Shown piece by piece: positions 9,693-16,993 of a stretch of DNA of 64,000 bases; position 1 is the stretch's first letter; each line of letters starts with the position of its first letter. Under the pieces are notes generated by a model. It had not been told where the DNA came from. It was given only the letters and a program-made list of their open reading frames with translations, and did no database searches. The stretch comes from Labedella phragmitis. Lineage in GTDB: Bacteria > Actinomycetota > Actinomycetes > Actinomycetales > Microbacteriaceae. The stretch lies in assembly GCF_004078635.1 (NCBI RefSeq), contig NZ_RZNB01000003.1, forward strand, positions 1 to 64,000, written 5' to 3'. Both the position numbers and the translations under genes were made by a program.

Positions 9693-10217
9693 TCAGTCCG
9701 CGCGGCCCCCGAAGGCCACTCGAAGCGCGTCGAGATTCTTCGTCGTCTCTGCGAGCTCATCAGGGCTGAGCGTGTCGGTTCGTCGACCCAACTCCGCGCG
9801 AGCGGCCCTCATCCCCGCCTTCAAGGCCGCGCGCCCTTCCGCGGTCATCTCCAGCAGCGAAGACCGCCGGTCCGTCGGGTGAGGAAGACGCCGCACGAAG
9901 CCGGCCCTTTCGAGCCGATCGACGATCTTGCTTGCAGCCCCCACGGTCATCCCCGAGCCATCGGCGACGTCCTGAACACGCGCCCGATCGTCGTGCACCG
10001 CGATCTGCCGGAGGGCGCTCAGAAGACCGAGATTGACCTGCGTGGCAGCCATGACCGCCGCGTCGACGGCCGTCCACAGCGCGATCTCCGTGGCAACGAG
10101 CACATCGAAGAACTGAAGTCGGTCATCCGCGCTCGTCGCCACGGCGTAATCATATCCGCGCAAGGCGGACCGACTCCCGAGATGCGGCTCGTTCATTGAC
10201 ATAGAAGTATCTTCCAT
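9693..10217 (-). CDS. MarR-family regulator (first of a divergent pair)
   Basis: A 174-residue winged-helix MarR protein. The recognition helix lies in VQDVADGSGMTVGAASKIVDRLERAGF and the wing in LPHPTDRRSSLLEMTAEGR. An N-terminal extension of about 28 residues precedes the usual fold. The ATG at 10217 follows AAAAGGA with a 4-nt gap and is well supported. Its start codon lies inside the composite element 10204-10222, so autoregulation is likely. It is the best candidate to bind the TTCC-NN-GGAA palindromes at the three genes to its left. MarR proteins often respond to phenolic acids such as salicylate, which would fit the aromatic genes in this window; that link is inference. Confidence 0.92.
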   Translation of the reverse strand: MEDTSMSMNEPHLGSRSALRGYDYAVATSADDRLQFFDVLVATEIALWTAVDAAVMAATQVNLGLLSALRQIAVHDDRARVQDVADGSGMTVGAASKIVDRLERAGFVRRLPHPTDRRSSLLEMTAEGRAALKAGMRAARAELGRRTDTLSPDELAETTKNLDALRVAFGGRAD

Positions 10218-10222
10218 GTAAT
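10204..10222. promoter_or_regulatory. composite operator between divergent MarR genes (site 4)
   Basis: GAAGTATCTTC (10204-10214, arms GAAG/CTTC) overlaps CTTCCATGTAAT (10211-10222). Read on the minus strand, the latter is ATTACATGGAAG, matching 10 of 12 bases of ATTCCATGGAAT. It covers the start codon of the left MarR gene and lies just before the right one. Confidence 0.5.
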
Positions 10223-10231
10223 CCTTTTGGC

Positions 10232-10678
10232 ATGAAGACGATACTTCGCGATTACTTCTCGGCGCTCGTCACGCACGAGACGGTGCTCTGGAACACCATC
10301 GACAGGGAGATCATCGCTCGAAGCGGCCTCAGCCTCGGTCGCCTCGAGTTCCTTCGGGCACTCTCTCGGCGACGTGAGGCCCGCGTGCAGGATCTTGCGA
10401 GCGATCTCGGCATCACCGTCGGAGCGGCGAGCAAGCTCGTCGATCGGCTGGTCGCGGACGGCCTGGTTCTCCGCTCACCTCACCCGACCGACCGTCGCAG
10501 CTCGCTCATCCGCCTGACAGCAGACGGAGAGACCTCCGTGTCGGCGAGCGAAGCCGCCTTCGACGCCGCCATCGCGGAGATACTCCCGCCCGAGAGCCGA
10601 GCGGACATCGAGAACCTGACCGCCTCCCTCGACGCTCTGACACGTGCCGTGACCAGTCGAGAGGCGGTCGGGCGATGA
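10232..10678 (+). CDS. MarR-family regulator (second of a divergent pair)
   Basis: A 148-residue MarR protein, clearly paralogous to the neighbour on the other strand. The core VQDLASDLGITVGAASKLVDRL and wing SPHPTDRRSSLIRLTADG align almost residue for residue. The two start codons are only 14 nt apart. No Shine-Dalgarno sequence is visible, so the message may be leaderless. Its stop overlaps the start of the next oxidoreductase by 4 nt (ATGA), so it leads an operon with that enzyme and the osmoprotectant transporter and probably controls it. Confidence 0.92.
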   Translation: MKTILRDYFSALVTHETVLWNTIDREIIARSGLSLGRLEFLRALSRRREARVQDLASDLGITVGAASKLVDRLVADGLVLRSPHPTDRRSSLIRLTADGETSVSASEAAFDAAIAEILPPESRADIENLTASLDALTRAVTSREAVGR

Positions 10679-11658
10679 CCGCCATGATGCGAGCCGTGCA
10701 GCTCACGGAGTTCGGTGGCCCTGAGGTCCTGCGGATCACCGACCTCCCTCGCCCGTCGGCCCGTCCCGGCTGGGTGCTCCTCCGTGTCCACGCGTTCGGC
10801 CTCAATCGCTCGGAGCTCCACTTCCGACGCGGAATGGGCAGTTTCGGCTCCCTCCCCCGCATCCCGGGCATCGAGGCGACCGGAGAAGTCGTCGAGGCTC
10901 CCGGCGGCGAGTTCGCCGTCGGTACGAAGGCGGCCGCGGTGATGGGTGGAATGGGACGGAACTTCGACGGCGGTTACGCCGAGTTCGTCCTCGTGCCCGC
11001 GTCGACCGTCATTCCCTTCACGAGCGACCTCGATTGGGCGACGCTCGGCGCGATCCCCGAGATGCTCCAGACGGCCAACGGCTCCCTCACGGTCGTCGAC
11101 CCCGCTCCGGGGTCGAGCCTGCTCATCCGCGGCGGAACGTCGTCGATCGGGCTGGCGCTCGCCGTCATCGCCAAGCGACGGGGGCTCACCGTGATCTCCA
11201 CGACGAGGAACGCCGCGAAGAGCGACCTGCTGCGCGACACGGGCGCTGACCACGTCGTGATCGACACCGGATTGATCGCGGACACCGTCCGCGAGATCGT
11301 GCCGGAGGGAGTGGGCGGCGCGGTTGAGCTCGTCGGAGCGACGACCCTGCGCGACACGCTACGCGCCACGGCGAAGCTCGCCACGGTGAGCTTCACGGGG
11401 ATGGTCGCGGACGACTGGACGGTCGAGAACTTCTACCCCATCGACTTCATCCCGAACGGCGTGCGACTGACCGCATACAGCGGCGAGGCGAGCGACCTGC
11501 CCGCGGACGTCCTCCAGGAGTTCGTCGACGCGGTGGCCGAGGGACACGACCGTGTTCCCATCGGCAGGGTCTACGGACTGACCGACATCGTTCAGGCTCA
11601 CCGCGACATGGAGGACGGCACCGTGTCCGGCAAGCTCGTGGTCGTGACGGACCGGTGA
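10675..11658 (+). CDS. quinone-oxidoreductase-like MDR enzyme
   Basis: A 327-residue medium-chain dehydrogenase/reductase of the zinc-free quinone oxidoreductase type. It has an N-terminal GroES-like half (VQLTEFGGPEVLRITDLP, HAFGLNRSELHFRRG, PRIPGIEATGEV). A Rossmann half follows, with GGTSSIGLALAVIAKRRG as the NADPH-binding loop. The zinc-ligand cysteines of true alcohol dehydrogenases are absent. It is translationally coupled on both sides (ATGA overlap with marR, GTGA overlap with the ABC ATPase). The role is probably detoxification of a quinone or enone in a MarR-controlled stress operon. Confidence 0.9.
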   Translation: MTAMMRAVQLTEFGGPEVLRITDLPRPSARPGWVLLRVHAFGLNRSELHFRRGMGSFGSLPRIPGIEATGEVVEAPGGEFAVGTKAAAVMGGMGRNFDGGYAEFVLVPASTVIPFTSDLDWATLGAIPEMLQTANGSLTVVDPAPGSSLLIRGGTSSIGLALAVIAKRRGLTVISTTRNAAKSDLLRDTGADHVVIDTGLIADTVREIVPEGVGGAVELVGATTLRDTLRATAKLATVSFTGMVADDWTVENFYPIDFIPNGVRLTAYSGEASDLPADVLQEFVDAVAEGHDRVPIGRVYGLTDIVQAHRDMEDGTVSGKLVVVTDR

Positions 11659-12467
11659 TCGAATTCGACAGGGTCACCAAGCGGTACGCGGACGGGTCGC
11701 CGGCCGTCGCCGACGTCTCCTTCACGGTGCCGAGTCACAAGACCGTCGTCCTCGTGGGGTCCTCCGGCTCGGGAAAGACGACTCTCCTGCGCATGGTGAA
11801 TCGGATGGTCGACCCGACGTCGGGACGCGTCCTCATCGACGACGTCGACGTCACGACGATGGACCCGGTGCGGCTGCGACGATCCATCGGCTACGTCCTC
11901 CAGTCGGGGGGCCTCCTACCGCATCGCACGGTCGTCGAGAACATCGCGATCGTCCCGCGGCTCAACGGCGCAACCCGCCCGGATGCCCGTGAGCGGGCGC
12001 TCACGATGCTCGACACCGTCGGGCTCGACCGCGACCTCGCGTCACGGTTCCCCGCGCAGCTCTCCGGCGGTCAGCAACAGCGGGTCGGCGTCGCCAGAGC
12101 CCTCGCCTCCGACCCGAACATCCTCCTCATGGACGAACCGTTCGGCGCGGTCGACCCCATCGTCAGGCGCTCGTTGCAGCATGAGCTGCGGGAGTTGCAA
12201 CGCACTCTCGGAAAGACGATCCTCTTCGTCACCCACGACATCGACGAGGCACTGGCCCTCGCCGACGAGATCATCATCGTCGCCGCGCACGGAGTGATCG
12301 CCCAACGCGGAACGCCGACCGAGATCCTCACGCGTCCGGCCAACGCGTTCGTCGCGGAGTTCGTCGGTGTCGACCGTCCGGAACGTCGGCTGCGGCTCGC
12401 CGACGCCGCAGGAGTCGAGGTCGTAACGGACGCCTCCGGTCGTCCCATCGGAACACTCGAACGATGA
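11655..12467 (+). CDS. osmoprotectant ABC transporter ATPase (OpuCA/ProV-like)
   Basis: A 270-residue ATP-binding subunit. It has Walker A GSSGSGKTT, Q-loop YVLQSGGLLPHRT, signature LSGGQQQR, Walker B ILLMDEPFGAVDP and switch His THD. The pattern EPFGAVDPIVRRSLQ and the short tail after the switch match the betaine/carnitine/choline importer class. The C-terminal CBS pair found in many OpuCA/ProV proteins, used for ionic-strength sensing, is missing; only about 35 residues follow the ATPase core. The GTG start overlaps the upstream stop, and the next permease overlaps by 4 nt. Confidence 0.93.
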   Translation: MIEFDRVTKRYADGSPAVADVSFTVPSHKTVVLVGSSGSGKTTLLRMVNRMVDPTSGRVLIDDVDVTTMDPVRLRRSIGYVLQSGGLLPHRTVVENIAIVPRLNGATRPDARERALTMLDTVGLDRDLASRFPAQLSGGQQQRVGVARALASDPNILLMDEPFGAVDPIVRRSLQHELRELQRTLGKTILFVTHDIDEALALADEIIIVAAHGVIAQRGTPTEILTRPANAFVAEFVGVDRPERRLRLADAAGVEVVTDASGRPIGTLER

Positions 12468-13108
12468 AGTGGCTCAACCAGAACGTCGGCTCCCTCCTCG
12501 AGCTGACGGTGGCACACCTCGCGCTCGCGGTCCCCGCCATCCTCCTGAGCCTCGTGATCGCCGTCCCGATCGGCTGGACTGCGCAACGCCTGAGATGGGC
12601 ACGCGATCCGGCACTCGCGCTCGTTGGCGTGCTCTACGCGATCCCCTCCCTTCCCCTCTTCGTGCTGGTTCCGGTCGTCCTCGGCATCGGCATCCGCTCG
12701 AGCGCCAACGCGATCATCGTCCTCACCGTCTATGCCACGGCGATCATGGTGCGCTCCGCTGCGGACGCCTTTTCGTCCGTCCCTCTCGAGGCGCGCATGT
12801 CCGCGACGGCCATCGGCTACTCGACGTGGCACCGCTTCTGGTCGGTCGACCTCCCCCTCGCGATTCCCGTGATGCTCGCGGGGCTCCGGGTCGTGGTCGT
12901 GAGCACCGTGAGTCTCGTCACCGTGGGTTCCGTCATCGGCATCCCGAGTCTCGGCACGCTGTTCACCGACGGATTCCAGCGCGGGATCGTCGCAGAGGTG
13001 GCTGCCGGGTTGATCGTCACGGTCCTCATCGCCCTCGTCCTCGACGGAATGTGCATCCTCGCGGGGCGAGCGCTCACGCCCTGGGCACGAGCGGCGGAGG
13101 CTCGCTGA
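12464..13108 (+). CDS. osmoprotectant ABC transporter permease (OpuCB-like)
   Basis: A 214-residue inner-membrane permease with five to six hydrophobic segments. Its binding-protein-dependent transport loop is recognisable as SATAIGYSTWHRFWSVDLPLAIPVMLAGLRVVVVSTVSLVTVG. It pairs with the second permease of the operon, as OpuCB and OpuCD do. It overlaps the ATPase by 4 nt and the next permease by 1 nt (TGATG). Confidence 0.92.
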   Translation: MKWLNQNVGSLLELTVAHLALAVPAILLSLVIAVPIGWTAQRLRWARDPALALVGVLYAIPSLPLFVLVPVVLGIGIRSSANAIIVLTVYATAIMVRSAADAFSSVPLEARMSATAIGYSTWHRFWSVDLPLAIPVMLAGLRVVVVSTVSLVTVGSVIGIPSLGTLFTDGFQRGIVAEVAAGLIVTVLIALVLDGMCILAGRALTPWARAAEAR

Positions 13109-13809
13109 TGGAACTCCTCCTCCAGGCCTTCTCCTGGCTGCTGACGCCCGAGTCGTGGACCCAGCAGGGCGGGGCGCTGCAGCGCCTATTCGAACATCTC
13201 GGCGTGACCATCGGGGTGGTCGCCCTGTCCGCCGGGATCGCGCTTCCTCTCGGCGTGATGATCGGGCACACCCGCCGCTGGACCACCGCCGTCGCCCTCC
13301 TCGCCGGAGCCGCCCGCGCGATCCCCACGCTCGGCCTCTTGACCCTCCTCGGTCTCGCCCTCGGGATCGGACTCGGAGCGCCGGTACTCGCGCTCCTCGT
13401 GCTCGCGGCACCACCGCTGCTCGCCGGCGCCTACGCCGGCGTCCAGGCCGTGGATCGCGCGGCCGTCGACGGCGCTCGCTCCGTCGGGATGTCCGAGGCG
13501 CAGATCATCCGCTCCGTCGAACTCCCCCTCGCTCTCCCGGTGATCGTCGGGGGGATCCGGTCGGCGACTCTCCAAGTCGTCGCCACGGCGACGCTGGCCG
13601 CCTACACCTCCGACACGGGTCTCGGCCGCTACATCTTCTCCGGCTTGAAGAGCCGGGACTATCCCGAGCTCATCGCCGGGTCGCTCCTCGTGATCGCACT
13701 CGCCCTTCTTCTCGACGGCTCGTTCGCGCTCCTGATGAAACGCCACGCCAGCGCTCCTCGGTCCGACCTCAAGACCACCACCACCTCCCCCGGAAGGAAC
13801 CCATCATGA
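13108..13809 (+). CDS. osmoprotectant ABC transporter permease (OpuCD-like)
   Basis: A 233-residue permease starting MELLLQAFSWLLTPES. Its coupling-loop region is GARSVGMSEAQIIRSVELPLALPVIVGGIRSATLQVVATATLAAY. Five or six membrane segments are predicted. The tail is hydrophilic and overlaps the start of the substrate-binding lipoprotein gene by 4 nt. The GLGRYIFSGLKSRDYPELIAGS segment is characteristic of quaternary-amine importers. Confidence 0.92.
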   Translation: MELLLQAFSWLLTPESWTQQGGALQRLFEHLGVTIGVVALSAGIALPLGVMIGHTRRWTTAVALLAGAARAIPTLGLLTLLGLALGIGLGAPVLALLVLAAPPLLAGAYAGVQAVDRAAVDGARSVGMSEAQIIRSVELPLALPVIVGGIRSATLQVVATATLAAYTSDTGLGRYIFSGLKSRDYPELIAGSLLVIALALLLDGSFALLMKRHASAPRSDLKTTTTSPGRNPS

Positions 13810-14714
13810 CCCCTCGCACCCGAAGGATCAGCCTCCTGTCCCTCGCGGCCGTCGCCGGTGTGACCCTCAGCGCCTGCGCGAGCGCCGGCGATCTCGACGG
13901 CGGCGACTCCGGTGATGACGCGATCGTCGTCGGCTCCCAGGATTACTACTCGAATGAGATCATCGCCGAGATCTACGCGCAAGCGCTCGAGCAGGGCGGA
14001 TACACGGTCGAGCGCGATCTCCGGATCGGCCAGCGCGAGGTCTACGTCGAGGAGATCGAGGACGGCTCGATCGATCTCTTCCCCGAGTACACCGGTCCGC
14101 TCCTGCAGTACTGGGTGCCGGACACGACGGCGCGTCTTGAGGACGACGTCTTCGCGGCCCTCACCGAAGCCGCCCCGGATGGGCTTCGCGTGCTGGAGCA
14201 GTCAGCCGCCACCGACCAGGACGCGTACGTCGTGACGCGCGAGTTCGCGGATCGGTACGGCCTCACCACGATCGACGACCTGGCGAAGGTCACCGAGCCG
14301 CTCACGCTCGGTGGCAACTCGGAGGGAGAGGACCGGCCCAACGGCCCGAAGGGACTCGCCGCCGCCTACGGCGTCGACGTGTCCTTCACCCCCATCGAGG
14401 ACGGCGGAGGCCCGCTCACCGTGAAGGCGCTGCAGGATGGGGACATCCAGCTCGCGATCATCTACACGGCCGACCCGTCGATCGAGAAGAACGACCTCGT
14501 GGCTCTCGAGGATACGAAGGGGCTTTTCCTCGCCTCGCACGTGGTGCCGATCGCGAGCGACGCGATCGACGAAGGCGCCGAGGAGATCATCGACGCCGTG
14601 AGCGCGGCCCTGACTCCGGAAGGTCTCGTCGCCCTCAACACCGAGAGTGTCGACGACGAAGCCCCGGCCGCGTCGATTGCGGAGCGGTGGCTCGAGGACA
14701 ACCCGCTGCCGTGA
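13806..14714 (+). CDS. osmoprotectant-binding lipoprotein (OpuCC-like)
   Basis: A 302-residue substrate-binding lipoprotein of the quaternary-amine class. A signal peptide with lipobox LSAC is followed by an acidic linker and the fold core (IVVGSQDYYSNEIIAEIYAQALEQGG). The IDLFPEYTGPLLQYW segment is typical of choline/betaine/carnitine binders. A strong GGAAGGA precedes the ATG. It completes a transporter set (ATPase, permease, permease, binding protein) linked to a MarR gene and an oxidoreductase. It is the last gene before a terminator. Confidence 0.93.
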   Translation: MTPRTRRISLLSLAAVAGVTLSACASAGDLDGGDSGDDAIVVGSQDYYSNEIIAEIYAQALEQGGYTVERDLRIGQREVYVEEIEDGSIDLFPEYTGPLLQYWVPDTTARLEDDVFAALTEAAPDGLRVLEQSAATDQDAYVVTREFADRYGLTTIDDLAKVTEPLTLGGNSEGEDRPNGPKGLAAAYGVDVSFTPIEDGGGPLTVKALQDGDIQLAIIYTADPSIEKNDLVALEDTKGLFLASHVVPIASDAIDEGAEEIIDAVSAALTPEGLVALNTESVDDEAPAASIAERWLEDNPLP

Positions 14715-14721
14715 ACTCGGA

Positions 14722-14748
14722 CAGGGGCGGACCACGCGTCCGCCCCTG
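14722..14748 (+). terminator. terminator of the osmoprotectant operon
   Basis: Perfect 11-bp stem CAGGGGCGGAC / GTCCGCCCCTG with a 5-nt loop, beginning 8 nt after the lipoprotein stop. Confidence 0.7.
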
Positions 14749-14797
14749 CCCGCTCTGGCGTGAAAACCGAGCGATGACTATGTTTTAACACGGACCG

Positions 14798-14811
14798 ACG
14801 CTCGCGAGCGT
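14798..14811. promoter_or_regulatory. 14-bp palindrome upstream of the serine esterase
   Basis: Perfect palindrome ACGCTCGCGAGCGT, 40 nt before the esterase ATG. It could be an operator; no regulator is assigned. Confidence 0.35.
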
Positions 14812-14850
14812 GAGTGCTCCATCACCTGTTCAGCGACGAGGAGGAACACG

Positions 14851-16011
14851 ATGAGCGACATGACGACAGCAACCGAGGCTCGGACGCGAGGGTACGTGGA
14901 ACCCGGATTCGAGCGCGTCCGCGACGAGTTCGAGCGCATGCTCGGCGTCGATCCCGGGTACGGCGCTCAGGTGACGGCCATCTGGCGGGGTCGTACGGTC
15001 GTCGATCTCGTCGGCGGTCGGGGTACGGAGAGCGACTCCATCACGGGGGTCTTCTCGGTCACGAAGGGGATCGCGGCAACGGTGGTCGGTCTCCTCGTCA
15101 CTCGTGAGCAGCTCCGACTCGACGCGGCCGTCGCCGAGTACTGGCCGGAATTCGGAGCGGCCGGGAAGGCCGCCATCACCGTGAGGGAGGCACTCTCGCA
15201 CCGGGCTGGAATCGTGGGGGTCCCCGAGCGCTTCACCGTGGACGAACTCGTCGATTCGTCGCTCGCTGCTGCGAAGATCGCCGCTCACCCCCCGCTCTGG
15301 CAGCCCGGCTCGGCGCACGGGTACCATGCGATCACCATCGGTGTCCTGATGGAGGAACTCGTGCGTCGCGTTTCAGGACGGAGCCTGCAGAGAATTTACG
15401 AGTCGGAGATCCGCGCCCCCCGCGAGATCGACTTCCATCTCGGGCTCCCCTCGTCCGAAGAGTATCGGTACCACCCCGTGCTCCCGCCCGTCGTCCCGTC
15501 GGATTCGGTGCCGCCGCCGACCCCCTCGACTGACGGTCTTCAAGCGCTCGCCTTCAACGTCCTCCACTCGTCCCTCCCTCCGACAGCCGGCGACATGGGT
15601 CCCAACAATCCGGCCGTCCGCGCCGCCGGCACCGCGTCGGTCGGCGGCGTCGGGTCGGCGAGGGGGCTCGCCGCCGTCTATGCAGCGGTGCTGGGCGACG
15701 AGGCGACGGCTCCCCTGCTCTCGACCGAGACGATCGGCGAGATGAGCCGGCAGCACGCGTTCGGGCTCGACCGTGTGCTCGGCTTCACGACGTCCTTCGG
15801 AATCGGCTTCATGAAACCCCACCCGGCCATGGATTTCGGAAGCTACCGCGCCTTCGGGCACGACGGTGCTGGCGGTGCGCTCGCCTTCGCCGATCCGCTC
15901 CACGACCTCGCTTTCGGGTACATCCCGATCCCCATGCAGCTTCCCGGAGGCGCAGACCCGAAGGCGATCACCCTGTCGCAGGCCATCCGCTCCTGCATCC
16001 GGGAGGTTTGA
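14851..16011 (+). CDS. serine hydrolase, class C beta-lactamase/EstB-type esterase
   Basis: A 386-residue protein of the beta-lactamase-like serine hydrolase family. The nucleophile motif SxxK is present as SVTKG, and a Tyr motif occurs as HGYHAITIG. The C-terminal box GHDGAGGALAFADP replaces the KTG box, as in esterases of this family. There is no signal peptide, so it is probably cytoplasmic and acts as an esterase rather than a lactamase. It is a single-gene unit bounded by terminators on both sides. A good AGGAGGA precedes the ATG. It could de-esterify acylated plant phenolics, but nothing in the sequence proves a substrate. Confidence 0.88.
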   Translation: MSDMTTATEARTRGYVEPGFERVRDEFERMLGVDPGYGAQVTAIWRGRTVVDLVGGRGTESDSITGVFSVTKGIAATVVGLLVTREQLRLDAAVAEYWPEFGAAGKAAITVREALSHRAGIVGVPERFTVDELVDSSLAAAKIAAHPPLWQPGSAHGYHAITIGVLMEELVRRVSGRSLQRIYESEIRAPREIDFHLGLPSSEEYRYHPVLPPVVPSDSVPPPTPSTDGLQALAFNVLHSSLPPTAGDMGPNNPAVRAAGTASVGGVGSARGLAAVYAAVLGDEATAPLLSTETIGEMSRQHAFGLDRVLGFTTSFGIGFMKPHPAMDFGSYRAFGHDGAGGALAFADPLHDLAFGYIPIPMQLPGGADPKAITLSQAIRSCIREV

Positions 16012-16051
16012 GTGGCCGTCGCTCCTCGGTCGCGCGAGGAGCGACGGCCAC
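16012..16051. terminator. bidirectional terminator between convergent esterase genes
   Basis: Perfect 16-bp arms (16012-16027 and 16036-16051, GTGGCCGTCGCTCCTC and its complement) with an 8-nt loop, immediately after the stop of the serine hydrolase and before the stop of the minus-strand hydrolase. Confidence 0.75.
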
Positions 16052-16054
16052 CGA

Positions 16055-16993
16055 TCACCTCGAGATGTGGGCCGCGATTCTGTCGATGCTCGCGACGGCC
16101 TCCGGAAGCCCGGGGTGATCGAGATACCCGTGCGCGGTCCCGGGCTCGAAGATCGACTCCGCCGAGACGCCGGCATCGGCGAGCAGAGAGCCGAATTCCT
16201 CACCGGATGGCCGGAGGTCGTCGGCCTCCGCGTTGACGATGAGCGTTGGGGGGAAGCCGTCGAGGCGCGCGTGTGCAGGGAATGCGACGGGGTCGGCGGT
16301 GCTGCCCGATGCCCCGACGTAGTTCTCGGTGACCGCTCGCATGAACTGCGGGCTGAATCTGAGCTCCGGGGGCACCGCGATGGCCGCCTCTCGCGCTGCG
16401 GGTCCGGGCGGGGGCACCGTGTCGTGGAGGACGGGGTAGAAGAGCAGGAGCGATGCGGGGAGAGTGCGACCGGCATCGCGCTCGCGTACGGTGACCCCGG
16501 TAGCGAGGTTCGCGCCTGCGCTCGCTCCCCCGAGATGGAGGTCGCCGGCGGCGACGCCGAGTAGATCTGCGTCCTCCACAGCCGCCCTCCACCCCGTGAG
16601 GACATCGTCGGACAGGGCCGGATGTGACACTCCGGCGAGCGCCTTGCGATAGTCGAGCGCGAGGACCGAGATCCCGCGGGACGCGAGCTCCATACCGACC
16701 CAGTGCGACTCGGGCATGTCGAGGCTGCCCGAGATGAAGGCCCCGCCGTGGACCCACACGAGCCCGCGTCCCGGCGTCGTCGGTCCCCGGTAGACGCGAC
16801 CGCTCACGACTCCGTCAGTCCCGGCGAATTCAACGTCACGAACTCGCACACCGCTGAGGTGCGGAAAGCGACGGACGAGCGATGCGGTGTCGATGTCGCG
16901 TCTCGGGTCCTCGACGGGGAGCATCCTGAGAAGCATCTCGAACCGGTCCTTGCCGTCGTCGGCCGGAGTCGGAGGTTCTTCCCTCTCGCTCAC
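16055..16993 (-). CDS. alpha/beta hydrolase, HSL-type esterase
   Basis: A 312-residue carboxylesterase of the hormone-sensitive-lipase family. It has the oxyanion-hole motif HGGAF (VWVHGGAFISG), nucleophile elbow GGASAGAN, catalytic Asp in NAEADDLRPSGEEF and His in GTAHGYLDHPG. The GTG start at 16993 is chosen because it overlaps the stop of the GH3 gene as GTGA; longer readings are low-complexity. It is the last gene of the ABC importer/beta-glucosidase operon. In that setting it may remove acyl groups from imported or hydrolysed glycosides; that is inference. Confidence 0.9.
   Translation of the reverse strand: MSEREEPPTPADDGKDRFEMLLRMLPVEDPRRDIDTASLVRRFPHLSGVRVRDVEFAGTDGVVSGRVYRGPTTPGRGLVWVHGGAFISGSLDMPESHWVGMELASRGISVLALDYRKALAGVSHPALSDDVLTGWRAAVEDADLLGVAAGDLHLGGASAGANLATGVTVRERDAGRTLPASLLLFYPVLHDTVPPPGPAAREAAIAVPPELRFSPQFMRAVTENYVGASGSTADPVAFPAHARLDGFPPTLIVNAEADDLRPSGEEFGSLLADAGVSAESIFEPGTAHGYLDHPGLPEAVASIDRIAAHISR

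Noticed and set aside
14851-16011. Beta-lactamase resistance gene
   Set aside because: No signal peptide and no KTG box; the pattern fits intracellular EstB-type esterases.
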